DNA from: Mytilus edulis
Taxonomy: Eukaryota; Mollusca; Bivalvia; Mytilida; Mytilidae
Length of the DNA stretch: 64,000 nt
Direction: 5' to 3'
Assembly (NCBI RefSeq): GCF_963676685.1
Contig: NC_092348.1
Span: 28,991,386 to 29,055,385, forward strand
In this document: piece by piece, positions 37,001-52,000 of the stretch
How positions within the stretch are numbered: the stretch's first letter is position 1
Layout of the letters: every line of letters begins with the position of its first letter
Notes under the pieces: model-generated
What the model saw: only the letters and a program-made list of their open reading frames with translations
What the model was told of the DNA's origin: nothing
Databases searched by the model: none
Made by a program: the position numbers and the translations under genes

Positions 37001-40000
37001 AGGGAAGTAGCTATTACACAATTAGAATTATCATGATAATCTGATACTTCTGTTGTGAAATCAAAATAGGAAATCTATGAGATGAAATTTTCTAAATTAG
37101 TTTGGAAAATTGTTGGAAAACATAGCAGAAAAAAGATCAATGCTAGTTTACTTATTTGTTAATGCTCATGTACTTATAAAATGTTATTATTTTTATTTTT
37201 CTGCAGGAGAAAATGTATATATTAGTCTTTATGGTGCTGCACAGAATTCTAGTGTTAGACTTGACAAAAACACAATCAAAATGGAGAACACATATATTTC
37301 AATGGCCAATCAGAGAACTGTTACCATACACAATAGGTCAGATGTCATATGTCACTTCAGGTGGACAAAATATAATACACAGGAACAAGAGGATGAAGAA
37401 AAGGCTTTGTAAGTTTATATTTACAAAATATAATGTGTATAGCCTCAAAGGTTGTCCTCCTTCCAATTTATGATTTGTAACCCTATAGAAGTCATATCTC
37501 ATTGTTGATAAATGAAGAGATTTCAGTTGAAGTTTGATTTTGGTTGCATGTATCCATTTCAAATCTGATTGCCTTATTTTTGTTATTTTACATAAAAACG
37601 ACTTTCCTCATGCCATACTTGTGTGGATATACACAGGGTTTAAGCTAGGATTTTGAGGGCTTAAGTCACTTTATATCATATTTTCCCAGATAGTGACTTT
37701 TCTTAATAGATATAAGAAGATGTGATAAGAGGGTCAATGAGACAACCCTCCATCCAAGTCACAATTTGTAAAAGTAAACCATTATAGGTCAAGTACAGGC
37801 TTCAGCACGGTGCATTGGCTCACACCAAACAGCAAGCTAATTAGGGCCCTAAAAATGTCTAGTGTAAAACTATTCAAACAGGAAAACCATTCATTACATA
37901 TACATATAAGAAGACACAAATCATAGCTTAATTAATTTATATTATCAAAATGATATCTTCTTCATATATTTAGAAATGATATTTAGATCACGATAAGTGA
38001 ATGATGTACTGTATATATTTTCTACAGAGCCATAAGTGCAGTTCAGAGAGATGAGAATAATGACAAGAAAAGCTTCTGGGAGGAGGTTATGAAAGATCCT
38101 ACATTACAAGACAAAGTATCCATTCTCACTCGAACATTCCACAATAAGAAAATGGTATGGATGTTTCTTAAAAAGATTTATCGGTGTATTAAAGACAATA
38201 AAGTAGAGATAAAGACAAATACTCAATTTGAAAATATAATAAAAAATCAACCTTATTTAGTTGATAGTACAACATTTTTCAAAGCATTTTAAGCAAATCA
38301 AGCAATTTGCAACTATATCAAGATAAGCAAAAGTATAGATAATACCACATTTTCAAAGCAGTGTAAGCAAACACAAATCAAGTTATTTGTAACTATTATT
38401 ACTATATCAAGATGAGCAAACATTTAAACATAGTTTTAAGAATACAAATAAACATGTAATTTTTTTTTAGTGAATTAAAGTCACGTGCACTGTACAAGAA
38501 AGAAATGTTTGAAAAACGTAAATGAAGATCAGTGTATTGTCTGTATATCTCTCTGTGTATTTATTCCTAAGAAAATTGACCAGCAAATGAATTCCCCAAC
38601 CGTACTTAATATTGCATTTTTTCCAGGTTATTGATAAAGACTCTATGTTGTTTGATGACCAAGAACTAAAAATAGAACCTGTGGAGGGTGATATCTGGCC
38701 AAACACATCATTTGACATCAATGTCATTTTCAAACCAAGAGAAGCTAGGAGTTATATATTATCAGCTTTCTGTGACGTTACTGGACGTGAGACATTTTTA
38801 CCGCTGAGAGTAAAAGGAGAGGGAGTTGGACCAAGTGTGAAATTCTCCTTTGACACATTAGACTTGGGAAATATTTTCATTGGCTCTAAACATACGTATG
38901 AGATTATTCTAGCCAATCACGGTGACATTGATGCTATTTATAGTGTTTTACCGAAACATACAATATTTGGACCTTGTTTCACGTTTGATCCTTCAGAAGG
39001 AATTGTTATGCCAGGAGGTCATCAAGCTATTGCTATAAACTTTACTAGTCCATATCTTGGCGATTTTGAGGAAACATTTAGTTTTCAAGTCGATGGACAA
39101 CCAGACCAAATCCAAGTCAAATTTTGGTAAGTTATATATTTTTATTAGAAATCCTCCATAAATATTTAACAATTATTTATTTGACTTATAATAAAAAAAA
39201 AGTAGGATATGTTTATTAAGACAAAGAATGTTATGGATTTACATGAGACAGTATCTTAAATATGCAGAGCAAAAACAAAAAAAACTTAAGCCTTTGATAC
39301 TGTCTTCAACAATGAGCTTCAGTATGATCTTGGACAAGTTTTGTATGATATCATTATTAGTTTTAAACAATTAGGCATTGGTAGACTACATTCAGTCAGG
39401 TTTGCCGCGATATAGCCTTTTTGTGCTAATGCGGTGTAAAGCAACCAACAATCAATCAATCATTCAGTCAGGAAAATATAAATGGTCACTGATTTTGAGA
39501 ATTAAGATATTTGTTTTTTACGAGCAACATATTTTCCTATTTATATAGACAAAAAAGTTTAAATGTACATCAAATTTTGGTGTTATTTTATATATAGGGA
39601 CTAGATATTTATATATGTTTTGCTTTACATTTACAGTGGAACAGTAATAGGTCCAACATTCCAGTTTGATGTCCCTCGTCTCAAATTTGGAACTATATCA
39701 TATGGTATTTGTTTTTTTCTTATTTTTCTATGAATGAGTTATTCAAAAAGTAATAATTTCATGTAAACCTTCTTTACATTATTATTTCAATCATAATTAC
39801 AAATGTAATTGCAAGCTGCTTAAATCTGTACTGTAAAATGATGTGAACAAAACTGTCAAAGTATTAATTTTCAAAGGTTATAATTTCGGCTTGTATAAAA
39901 TGTGTGCATCAACTAATTACTTTAATTGTTGCTGAGCATCAATGTTGTTCCTTTCTACAAATTATTTATGCATGGTATATTTTGACATATTAAAATTTAT

Positions 40001-43000
40001 TGTGAAATACCTGAGTGAAAATTTCAATATTTACAATAATATAGCACAGAGAACCTGCAATGTTTTATTTGCTATAACTTTCCTCTTTACAAAATCTATT
40101 ATATAATTTGTAGGTTTCTTAAACACACAGTCCTGTACCTTAATGAACACATCATTGGTTCCTATGAAGTTTACATTACGTGTACCAGGGGACGGCATAG
40201 CAGAGAGCATTTGTGGGACAAGTGATTTAGATAGCAACAGATCCCAAATGGGATCTCCCGCCCCTATTGCAACCAGAGCCGGACCACCAAAGGAATTTGA
40301 AATACTGCCAGAATCTGGAATACTTCAACCCCAGAGTGAAGTCAGAATCACTGTTAACTTTATCTCAAACACAATCAAGAAATATGAAATGAACTTAGTT
40401 GTTGATGTTGAAAATGTTGGAGAGGAAATCCTATCACTGCCAATTTATGCAAAGTATATACATTTCCTCTATATCTCTATTCATTATATTTTTTTATGTT
40501 AATTGTTGGTATTTTAAGAATATTTTACAACTTCCTTTACAATTATCCCATAAATCAGATCAAGAAATTAGTAAATTTACACTGAATTTAACAAATTTTT
40601 TCAGAAAAATATTGATTATTAAACAATTTGATCTTCTTTTGAGAACAAAAAACCAACACTGAATAGGTTTTTGGTATATTTAATAATAGATATTATAATA
40701 TAATAATTTACATTACAGATGTGTTGTTCCACCAATAACAGTATTGAGTCCAATATTAGACTATGGAAGATGTTTCCTAAGACATCCATATGAACATTCT
40801 GTTAAGCTTCATAATGACACAGATTTACCAGCAAAATATGAACTTTTAACCCAATCTGTGAATGAAGATACTCCAATTACATACACAAGTCCTAAAATGA
40901 AGGTTTGTATTGAATATTCTAATATGACGTCCTTATTACGCTTTGTAAACAAAGCCGTGTTCTAATGAGCACAAAATATGTTTGACACATGCGCACCAAC
41001 TTACTGTTTATATTAACGTTATTTCCATCGTTATCCTTTAAAATATATACATTTAAGCTGCTAACATAAACTTTTATTATATTTTTTTATGAAACAACAT
41101 ATATTTACCCTGCTCGTAGTTTTTAAACTTATCAAATTTGAAATGCAATGCACAGACTCCTCGAGGAGGAAACGGGAACAGCCAAACATTTTTACGGTAA
41201 TTTCGTACGCTTCGACCTATAAAAATACTGTATTTGTCCTATTAGAATCGAAATAATTCCTTCATGTCATGCTCTATGCTCATTTTAACATGGGTAGGCA
41301 TTATATTTGACCACATTTTACAACTCGCTAACGCTCAGTGTAAAATATCGACAAATATAATGCCTACCCATGTTAAAATGAGCATAGAGCATGACATGAA
41401 GGAATTATTTCTTAAATGACACTTTATGTACCTCAGACTGTCTAATTAGCCCAGTCTACTGCTGTAAATTGAGAAATTAAATCATGCCTTTATCATTGCA
41501 ATTTTTGAAGAATGGACACAAATGGGAGATAAATTATTGCTATTTCATAAAAATCTGCATACATTTATTTATATGTATCAGATATCAGAATGCAAGTTCT
41601 TAGTATTGCTATTCTGACCCAGTTGTATCATTCCCATTAACAAAACCTTGCAATATTTTCTGAAGCAAAACAACTTTATTCACGATTAAGCAGACATAAA
41701 TGAAATCAAGGTTCCTTGCAAGACACAACAGTTATGCAAGACAAATTAAAATTTCAATTCCAGTGACATGTTTTTAATATTGATATTTATTATTTTAGGG
41801 TATAGTTGAACCCCATTCCCTAACTGAAGTACCAATGATAATCCAATCCCAGATGTTAGATGAACAGGATATCATAGGACAGTTTGCCATATTTGGTAGT
41901 CCTGATCCACCACTGGTGAGTTATAGATTTTTTTACTGAATAAAAAGTGTTGATAATAACAAACTCATTTTTTTACTTTAAATTACTGCCATATTTGATT
42001 AGTGAAATTTAATGTTCTATGATCAATTATTGAAATAATGATAACCACACAGATTGTATTTCTTGTATTCCATATATTCATTTAATAAAAATGTTGTTAT
42101 GTTCAAATATAAGAAGTGTTTTATAATGCAGTTTTAACATTTGATGTAGAATTATTGTCTTTGTTTTGAATTAAAATAGAAGATGATATGTTAATGTTCT
42201 CTTTACAGCCTGTACATATAGCCTGCATTGGTGAAGGACCTGTAGTACATATCTCCCCACAGGATATAGACTGGGGGATTATTCCTGTTCTCTCAGACAG
42301 ACCTATGAAAGTTGTTTTATCTAATGAATCACTCATTCCTGCCAAGTTTACAGCACATATGGTCAGACCAAAATCTGCTTTCCGTGTTGAACCTCAAGAA
42401 GGTGAAATTGGACCAGAAAAAAGACTTGAGATTACAGTCACTGCTAACTTGGACGATTCTGTCAGGTAATTAGTGCACTAAACTTTTTCAAAAAAAGATG
42501 CAATTGAAAAACATTATAAATTTTTAGTTTTCTACTCTACAAATTCAAATTATTAAACTTGCACATAATAGTAAGGGGAGATAACTATAAAAATCAACTA
42601 AACGTTTAACCATGTTTTATTGTTTTTGCAATATTAAGCTTCTCAATAAGCAAAATTAGTGTTTGTCAAACTTCAATATATTTAATGAAATTTTTTTGAT
42701 AAATTGTGTGGTTCATTTTTTTTTAATTTGTTATGTTTTTGTCAAAGGATCAAAGTTAATATTTTGTCAAAATTTTAGGAAAATAAAACGAGCCAAATTA
42801 ATTTAAGTCAAGGTACTTGGTACCACCTTAACAGAAGTTAGACTTAAAATGTTAATACAATTTTACTAAACAGATAAAATTGAAATGCTGTAACTTATAT
42901 ATAATTTATTACATGACAAGACATATTTTTTTCAGATTCCAAGATAAACTACAAATAAATTTCATTGAGAGCCAAGTACGACAAATACCTTTAGTTGGTT

Positions 43001-46000
43001 ATGGACAAGGAACAACTATAGTATCAGAACCAAAACTGACATCAACGTTTGACTTAGGACCAAACTTTAGGTAAATACTTATCAGCAGCTGATGAATTGA
43101 GCCTTATATATATTCTTGACAGTATTTTTTTTTTTATTTAATTGGTAGACTTAGAAAATTAGAATGAGTATTGAAAAAATTGAGTTAAAGATACAAAATT
43201 AATACTTTTGATAAATTTTTTATAACTATAACATACAAAATTAGTATATTTTGGATATCAACAAAATTGATTTTGATGACTATATTTTACAGTAATAGAC
43301 CATTGAAAAAGACAATAATGTTGACAAACAAAGGGAGACGACACCAACAATTAGTTTGGAGTACAGATGGATTTCCTTCTCTTGGCAAGGGCAAGAAAGC
43401 TCTAGCAGAATACAAACCCCTCGACATGAAATTTAGGGTAAGTTTGTTAAATATGATACTGGAGCCTTACTATAGAATAGAAAACTATGTTCGAAATTTT
43501 ATTTAGACTGTTTGGGCCTTTTATAATTGACTATTCATTAAGTGTTTTTCTCATTTTTGAAGGCTGTTTGGTTGTTTATAATTGTTTACATCCACTTTAT
43601 TTTAACTTTGGTGGATAGTTGTCTCATTGGCAATCATACCACATCTCCTTAGGCCAACTAAAATTAATTAGTAGATTTTCATCCAAAGTTTTGAAAAAAA
43701 TGGGGCGGGTGGGAGGATTTTATTTTTTAAATTTTATTCAATTTGAAACCTTCTTGTGGCGTGAACTTCATACATGTCATATATATGCAAGTGTTATAAT
43801 TACAAAATTTAGCTTATACCATGTAAATGTTTAAACATGCATGTATAAAGAATCGTACATAAATCTTGAATAAACATCTCTGATTTGCAACGCGGACTGT
43901 TCTACATGCAATTGCTACTTTAGAAACATATTTTCAGCAAACATTAAAACCATGGAGAAATTCTCTATTCATTTGACTACCAACTCCAAATTTATTTTGC
44001 TCTCTAATTAAGCGATGGTTTGTAGTCCCCATAAACTTATGCAATTGCAATGGTATACAGCACAAGTATTATGAATGAAATGAACACTCAAACAAGTGCT
44101 GCAAGGAATAGTAAAGTTGGCACTTTTAAGATTCTCAAGTTATGCAAGAAGTGATGCATATATAATTACATTGTAAATGGTATTTTGTGTTTTCAAACAA
44201 AAACAATAGCCATAGGTAAATCTAAGGGTTTTCTAGTACACAATGTGTATGTTTGCCGACTTTTTGAACTCTTTTTTTTTCTACCAATTTGTTCCACGAT
44301 TCTTAAACTTTGGAAATCATTCACAGCCCAAATTTGCTTACACAAAGTCAATGTATTATTAAATAAATCCACAATTTTCTGATGAAAGAAATCATATAAA
44401 GTTCCAATTTGTGACATACCGCGATTTGCGTTGGACACAGCGTATTTAATACTCGTAACCCGAAGATTCCAAGATTTCATGCCCTTCTGGTAATCTTTCT
44501 ATATTCTCCGTAGATGATACTGTCATCATTGAGCAGCGGATTTTGTCAACATAATCGTTTTAAAGTACTCGAAACAAGAAATATGAAAACCGAAATTTTA
44601 TAAACAGGAAGTTCGAATGAAACGAAATTATTGACGGTTACCGGTAACGGAAATGAACAAAATCCGGAAATCGTAAATTTTGCAAAATAAAAAAAATCGA
44701 GGCGGGACGATTTCAGAGGGGCGGGCGGGGATGAAAATCTATCAATTAATTTTAATTGGCCTTATATTTAAAGGACTTTAATATTGTTACAGTTAAATTT
44801 TTTAGGAAATACATAAATAATGGTCAGTGGTTGAAAATGATCAGCAAAGATGTTATTCTAGTTTTAAAATGCAGGAAACATGTATTTGTACAGAAGAAAT
44901 AGAATGACATGTCAGATTTGAATTCTGAAATAAATTTTTCACAAGCTTATCAAGTTCAGACAACACTAAAATAAGATGGGCTAATTAGGTCTCTATATAT
45001 ATTACTACAAGATCGTGATGATGATTGTTTGATTGAACATGTTGTTATAAGTTATTGTTCTTTGTAGAATGTACCACCACCTCAAGAACCACCAAGACCA
45101 GTATTTAAAATAAATCCTAACAGATTTGATCTCCCACCAGGAACATCTATGGAAATGAACATTGAAGGCTTTGTTGAAAGGTCAGTAGTGTTTATACTTG
45201 GCAATAATTGGCATCAAGATAGCATATAATTTTGAAAATGAAATAAAGATGTTTGCAGTTTTAATAGAGAGTCAGTTATTGGAAATATAGGATTATTGAC
45301 TGTATATACATACATTAATGGTTGTATACAAAGTATATAATTCTTCAAATTAAGATTTGACTTTATTTAATTCTATGCTTGAGTGTTTTGTAATTAAATT
45401 ATAATGCATTTGAAATGGTAATTTTGTTGATGTTCCTAAATTAAATAAGTTTATTTCATGAAGAAAACCATGCATTCTACAGCAACTTTTTATGTAATTA
45501 ACCTTTTTTGTTTGCAGTCCCAAGTATATTAAAGAGAGACTACTATGTCATGCCATCATTGGAAGACAAGGAGGAAAGGAACTGATCATGAGAGTAGACC
45601 TATCAGCTGACTTCATCAGCCCTCTCTTAGAATTCTCTACAAAATCTGTTTACTTCAGAGTTGACAAGGTATGGTTGACATTCTGAATTTAATCTTGATA
45701 TACCTATTGAAGTAGATACAAAACTATTTAGCTTATATATTATTGTAGCAAACACATATTAGGGGTTAGGTGTTTATTGTCACTGTGGCCTGATGTGCTG
45801 TCCAATGATTATGAAATTTTCTGTTATACTTTCTATTTATGCCATAACAACTGCATGCAGTTTGATATATTGGTCAATCACTTTTATATTTGAAATTATT
45901 GTCCTTGATACGCATGCAATGTTTGCCAATGGAATTTTGCAAACAACACCCACACAATTTATAGCAATCTAGAGAAAAAATTAAACATAATAAGAGATAT

Positions 46001-49000
46001 TGAGCGAATAGTATTTTTTGTTGTATCCACAATCTCTCATGTTTTGAATGAAATCTTTATCTATTTATAGAAACCAGATGATGAGTTATCCTTACAGACC
46101 AGAGAATTGAAGATCATGAATGTATCAACATTACCACTTACAACTGGTCTTAAATTAAAATATCCCTTCCAGATTATACAAGACGACGGGTCAGAAACGT
46201 CTGAAATGGTCAGTATTAGTGATAATATGTTTTGAATAACAATCTGTATTTGTGCAGTTTTCTCATATGTATAGATGTACTGGCTTTTAACTCTTTCATT
46301 GATAATTTAGCTTCAGTAACTGATTCTGATAGATAAACTATAGTCTATGATATATTACAATAACTTAGCTATTATAAACAACTTTAATTACTTTTTATAT
46401 ATATTTTATGTTTAGTAAAATGAATGGGTTTTTTTGGCAGTTGCAGTAAAAAATTACAGTTTTCAAAGCCTTTTAGATTTTTTTCTGCAAGTTCTGCAAT
46501 AATTCAATTGATATCATTTAGAAATTTTTTACTTATCAGACTTGTCAATTATTTAAAATAGTGTGTAGATCTTTTAGATGTCTTTCATTGTTTTATGTAT
46601 TGCTGGGTTAATGTCTCAATGATAAAATACCCCACATTTCCTTTTGTTCAGATAATTGATTTTGCTTTGTTTTTACAGGAAGTACACTTGGATGTTGGGA
46701 AGGCTTACATGTTGAGGATACAGTTCGACCCTGCCTATAAAGATGATCTACATATCAGAACTATTGATGAAATTTTACATGTTACTTATAAAGAACATCC
46801 TCATATTGTAAGATTATTTTTAGATGCTTTAAATTAATGATCAGGTTGAAAAGTTCAAACATGAAATTAAAACTTCAAAATTTATATGAATGATAATTTT
46901 TTTCATGATATTTTCTTAAATTATAAATATCACAGCTAATTTTGGGATCTTAATTCTGTCAAATAAGACAAGTTTTGATCAAGACAAAAACAAATGTATT
47001 AGAAAAAATAAATAAAGCTGATAATAAAGTATTCTTAAAATTATTTAAATTTGTGACATAGGTATGGTTATTCCTTAGAACTAATTTTACATTTTGAAAT
47101 GTAATGATCTGAAATTTCAATTTGAAAAAGCCACAAACTTGATCTTTTATGATTGCTAGCTCAAATTTATTTAAAACAAAAAATTGACATAACATAACAT
47201 TTGTTATAGGATTATATTGCACTAAGAGGAGAAGTCTACTTTCCCAATATAGACTTTGAGAAGAGTGTTGTAGACTTTGGCTGTATTTTGAATGACACAG
47301 AAGTGACAAGATACATTAACATTACAAACAACAGCCCTATGGAGGTCCACTACAAATGGTCCTTTTTGGTTGGGGACCAGCCTCTTACAGAGATCAGAGC
47401 CCCTGCTAAACCTACCACATTTTTGGAGGAGATTAAAGAGGAAGAGGATGCAGGAGGTGATGGTGACGCCAAGATTGAGGTTTTGGTCTCACAGCCGACT
47501 GAAGAGCAAATTAATGTTGATGAAAAATCAGAAGTTGAATCTACAAAGGTAATTTTTTTCAAATATCTCATTGCCCACCAGAAAAAAAAGATAAATAAGA
47601 ACATAAGATTTAATAGTGAATTTGCTTGGTTTTCAGGATACAAAGAAAAAATCATTGAACTTTTTCAGTATATATATAATAAAGGATGTGGTATGATTAC
47701 TAATGAGACAACTCTTCACAAGAGGCTGAATGACATATGCTATTTTTTACCTGAATTTTACCTTAAAACAAGCTCTATTAAGCTGAAGCATTCAAATAAA
47801 GTATGTATAAAAGGTTGTAATAACTTTTATATTCAGAGATGCAGAATGGTAATTTCAATGATAAACTATTGTATATAGCATATTTGCTCAATTTGTCAAA
47901 ATTTATGACAATAGATAAACTGTACACAGACTTATCCTTTGATCCTTGTTGATAATTTTAGGAGGAAGACATTCCAAAAGAAACAGAGGAACCAGTCCAA
48001 GGCGAACAGGAAATCATCAAAGAACCTGAAACCCAAGATGACATCAGCGATAACAGAATGGCCCCAGATAGTCCTAGGGGTAGTCCAACTGGTGGTAGTC
48101 CCAGAGATGATGAGGACCAGTTAGAAAAGGGACAACTGGAATCCCAAGAGGCGCCAGAGGGAGGACTAGACAAAAATAAAACTGAAGACACAATGTTAAG
48201 TTTGGCTTCTTTGAGGGATATTGTTTATGAAGAAGATCCATTGAAGACAAACAGAGCTTTAAGTCAACTGCTTGAAGATACTGACACAGCTGAAGAAATT
48301 GGAATTGAAGAGGTAAATAATTTAATCAAAAACATTTGATAATTTATTCATGACTAAAGTTTTTAGCAAATTAAATTGAAATATGTAGAAAAGGAGAAGA
48401 GATGAAAAAAGATACAAATATACATGTTTACAGCCCTACACAGTCAATAAATGCTTTGTGTAGAAGAAATAATACATAAGTAAAATGATTTTTTTAAGTG
48501 ACTTGTCAAATTGATTTCTATGTAGTAATGCATACAAACAACACTGAATCCACAATAATGAAAATATGTAAGTAGATAAGATAATATAGAAAAGAATGAA
48601 ATATGATACAACTGGATGTGTTTAAAGCCTTACACAGTTATAAACACTGACATAAAAGATAGGAGAAATAATACATATAAACAATATATTTTAGGCACTG
48701 TGTCAAACTGTTTTTGTTTAACAAAAGTAACACCAGTTAAATCATACTTTTTATAAAATTGAGAATGGAAATGGGGAATGTGCCAAAGAGACAACAACCC
48801 GACCATAGAAAAAAACAACAGCAGAAGGTCACCAACAGGTCTTCAATGTAGTGAGAAATTCCCACACCCGGAGGCGTCCTTCAACTGGCCCCTAAACAAA
48901 CATATACTAGTTCAGTGATAATGAACGCCATACTAATTTCCAAATTGTACAAATTATGCACATTTTATAATGCAATGTAGAAACTTTTGGTTCTATAGTG

Positions 49001-52000
49001 ATGCATGGTTTTAATATAAATTGATTTTTTTCAGGTCTTTGACATTTTGCCACTTTATGGGTACTTACAACCTGGTGATACAGAACAAGTAACAATGACA
49101 TTCTATGGACATGCACATATCTGGGGTCAAGTCAAGGCTATATGTGAAATTAAAGGAGGCCCAACTTATGAAATCATGCTGACAGGAGAGGCATCTCTGG
49201 TTGATTACAAGTTTGATTGTAAAGAGATTGACTTTGGTAAACAGATGTACGACCATGTGGCATCAGCAGAAATTAAACTTATAAATACAGGAAAAGTTGG
49301 TTTTGATTTCTGTGGTATTGGTATGGATCCTGCTCTAGCCAAGAAACCCAAGCCAGGATCACCTATTATGGTACCACATGCTGTAAGTTGTTTTTAAACT
49401 TGTCATATTTCATTTCCACCAAATATTTTAATGTAAAACATCCCTTACATGATGAATTTTGTTTAAGATTATAGATAAAAGTAGATGAGTGTTATATATC
49501 AATAGGTCATCAACCATCATATTCAAATTTTTGTAAAGGTTTAACTTATTTTAAGTAACATTGTACCAATAAGTGAACAAAATAATTATATCCCTTTCTT
49601 TGAGATGCAGAAGGGTATTTAGTGATGGGGAAGTCTATTGATCCCACTTTATATTGCCAACTGCTTTACTGCTCATGAACTGCTTAACAAAATTTTATTT
49701 GATTTCATTTTAGGGTTACATTGAACCAATGAGTGAGCAGACTTTGGTTGTTAAATATTTACCTGGTGCACCAGAAGACTTTAAGAAAAGTTTTGTCATC
49801 CAAGTGGCTCACTTTGAACCAGATGTGGTCACTATTAGTGGCACAGGAGTATTCCCCAGGATATCACTAGATCTTCCTCGTACTGTGGACTCAGAAGGAC
49901 ACTATGACCAATTGGTACAAAATGCCAAGGATAATCTAACTAAGAGTGGGAAGATCAAACTTACAGAGAGGGCACATACACCTGTTCTACCTTCCTCCAA
50001 TAGATTGCAGCCTGAAATTATGGCTCAGGTAAAGTGAAAAAACAAAAAACAATATTTTTTAATTCATTAACTTTTAAATTTATTAAATCTTGTTCACAAA
50101 TATCACAATTAGAAATGAAACAAAAAATTGACAATTGAATCAGACTCAGAAAAAATATTGTTTGACGTAATATAATGCCCTTTCATGATATTCTTTCTAC
50201 TTCTGACTTTTAAATAAAACAAGTTAAAGAAAGCAGGAAAATTATTTTATTATTTGAATGCATATATTTTTTTTTAAATCCCTACATTATGTCCACATTT
50301 TAATAGTAACTTTGCCTTAATAATTTTTATGTATTTTGCACTTTTTTTGTTTATATTACAGGGAGACATTATTGCTCAGCCACATGAGATAGATATACAA
50401 ATGGAAGTAGAGAATCTCACTGTCAAAGAATTCTCCCATGAACTTTCTCAACATACATCTCGGCCAGATCTCTATGATCCAGCACCTCCAGATAGTAATG
50501 AAAGTAGGGACACACAGACTGAACATAAACCAAAGAAGAAGAAACAAAAGTGAGTTCTTTTTCCTCTAGTTTCCTGGAATCCATGCCCTATTGACGGTGT
50601 GCTTGTTTGCTTTTTCATTTGTTTGTTCATAATTTTTGTACCATATTCTTCAGCTTGTGACTTTTAAAAGGAATGATTTGATATTAAGTGTGGGAATTGA
50701 TAAAATTGAGTGGTACGATATGCGGTTTTAAGAATTGTTTTACAGTGACTTCCTATTTGAAGACACTTTGAAATTTTTTCATACATTAAATGTAAGCCAA
50801 CTTATTTCATGATTAGCCCTTTCTAGTTCACTTAACGGCAATTTATGTAGTAAATTTTAATCTTTTTATAGAAGTTTTTATTTTTTTGTCAAAAACTGTA
50901 TGAATACCTATTTATTTTACAGACCAAGGCTACCAGAGTATGTTTTGGACTTTGGATATGTGGTTCTGGGAACAGTAAAGGACCATATTGTGAAAGCCTC
51001 TAACACTGGATGGTCTCCAGTCTCATTCCAAGTAGAACATGATGACATTCATCACTATGGTTTCCATGTAGAGTTAGATAAAGTAAAGAACCTACCAGGA
51101 GCACCTGACCATGAGACGGTTGTATTCAATGTCAACTTTGACCCTCGTGGTGCTAACTTGTCACTGGGTTCTGTAGAGACTGTTGTCAATATAAATGTAA
51201 GTAGTCACATGACTTTAAGTGTTTGAATGGCATGTGTCTGATGAAATGGATTTTGTTTCTCTGTATTAGGCCTTTACATTTAGAGGTATCACTTTATAAT
51301 TCTGAATTTTTCAATTGTTTTGATGTATTTTTCAAAAGTAAAGAGCATACATTTATCTTTTTCTATTAATTATATGCTGTATGGGTGGAGCGCTACACCC
51401 CCTTTTAACTTTGTGAAATAAAAAGTAGGTATGTGTTCAATATATCAATTAAACATTTTTAAAGTGACCTGATAATTTGAGTTGCAATATTTTACATAGC
51501 ATTTTAAAGAGAAACTCTACTTTAAAAAATAACCTCCTTTTATCTCTAATTGACTTTTTCAGATTATCAATGGCCCTATTATTCCAATCAGACTAAAGGC
51601 CAATGTTACCATGCCAGATATGGAGATTTCTGAGGATACTTTGGATTTCTCAGATGTAAACTGTGGTGAATGTAAAGTCATTACTGTACAGCTATACAAC
51701 AGCCAACATGTCAAATGTGAATGGAATTCTAATCCTACAGAGAAAGACAGAAAGGTTAATATCTAGATTGTTTGTACTGGTTTCTAGCTAGAATTTTCAT
51801 GACAATGTATTTTGATTGTAACTGCTAATTGTTTTTTCAGTTTAATCATCTGATTTACATGCAAAAATTTGAAGATAAATATATTTTTTGAATAAGGATA
51901 ATTATAAACATTAAGTGTTAACTTATACAACTTAAACAGATGAACTTTGTTAAATCAAACTGAACTGTATCATGTAGCGAAATATTTAAAGTCATTATGT

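Noticed and set aside
38471..38517. Possible extra HYDIN exon after a long T-tract acceptor (TTTTTTTTTAG ... GTAAAT), reading ELKSRALYKKEMFEK in one frame
   Set aside because: From exon 9 (phase 0) it begins with TGA. Reached from exon 8 it would leave exon 10 out of frame. Vertebrate HYDIN joins the flanking segments directly.
47548..47878. Read-through of HYDIN exon 22 into the following intron as a 196-codon frame
   Set aside because: The conserved order resumes at exon 23 after a good GTAATT/AG intron, and the extension is AT-rich and unlike HYDIN.
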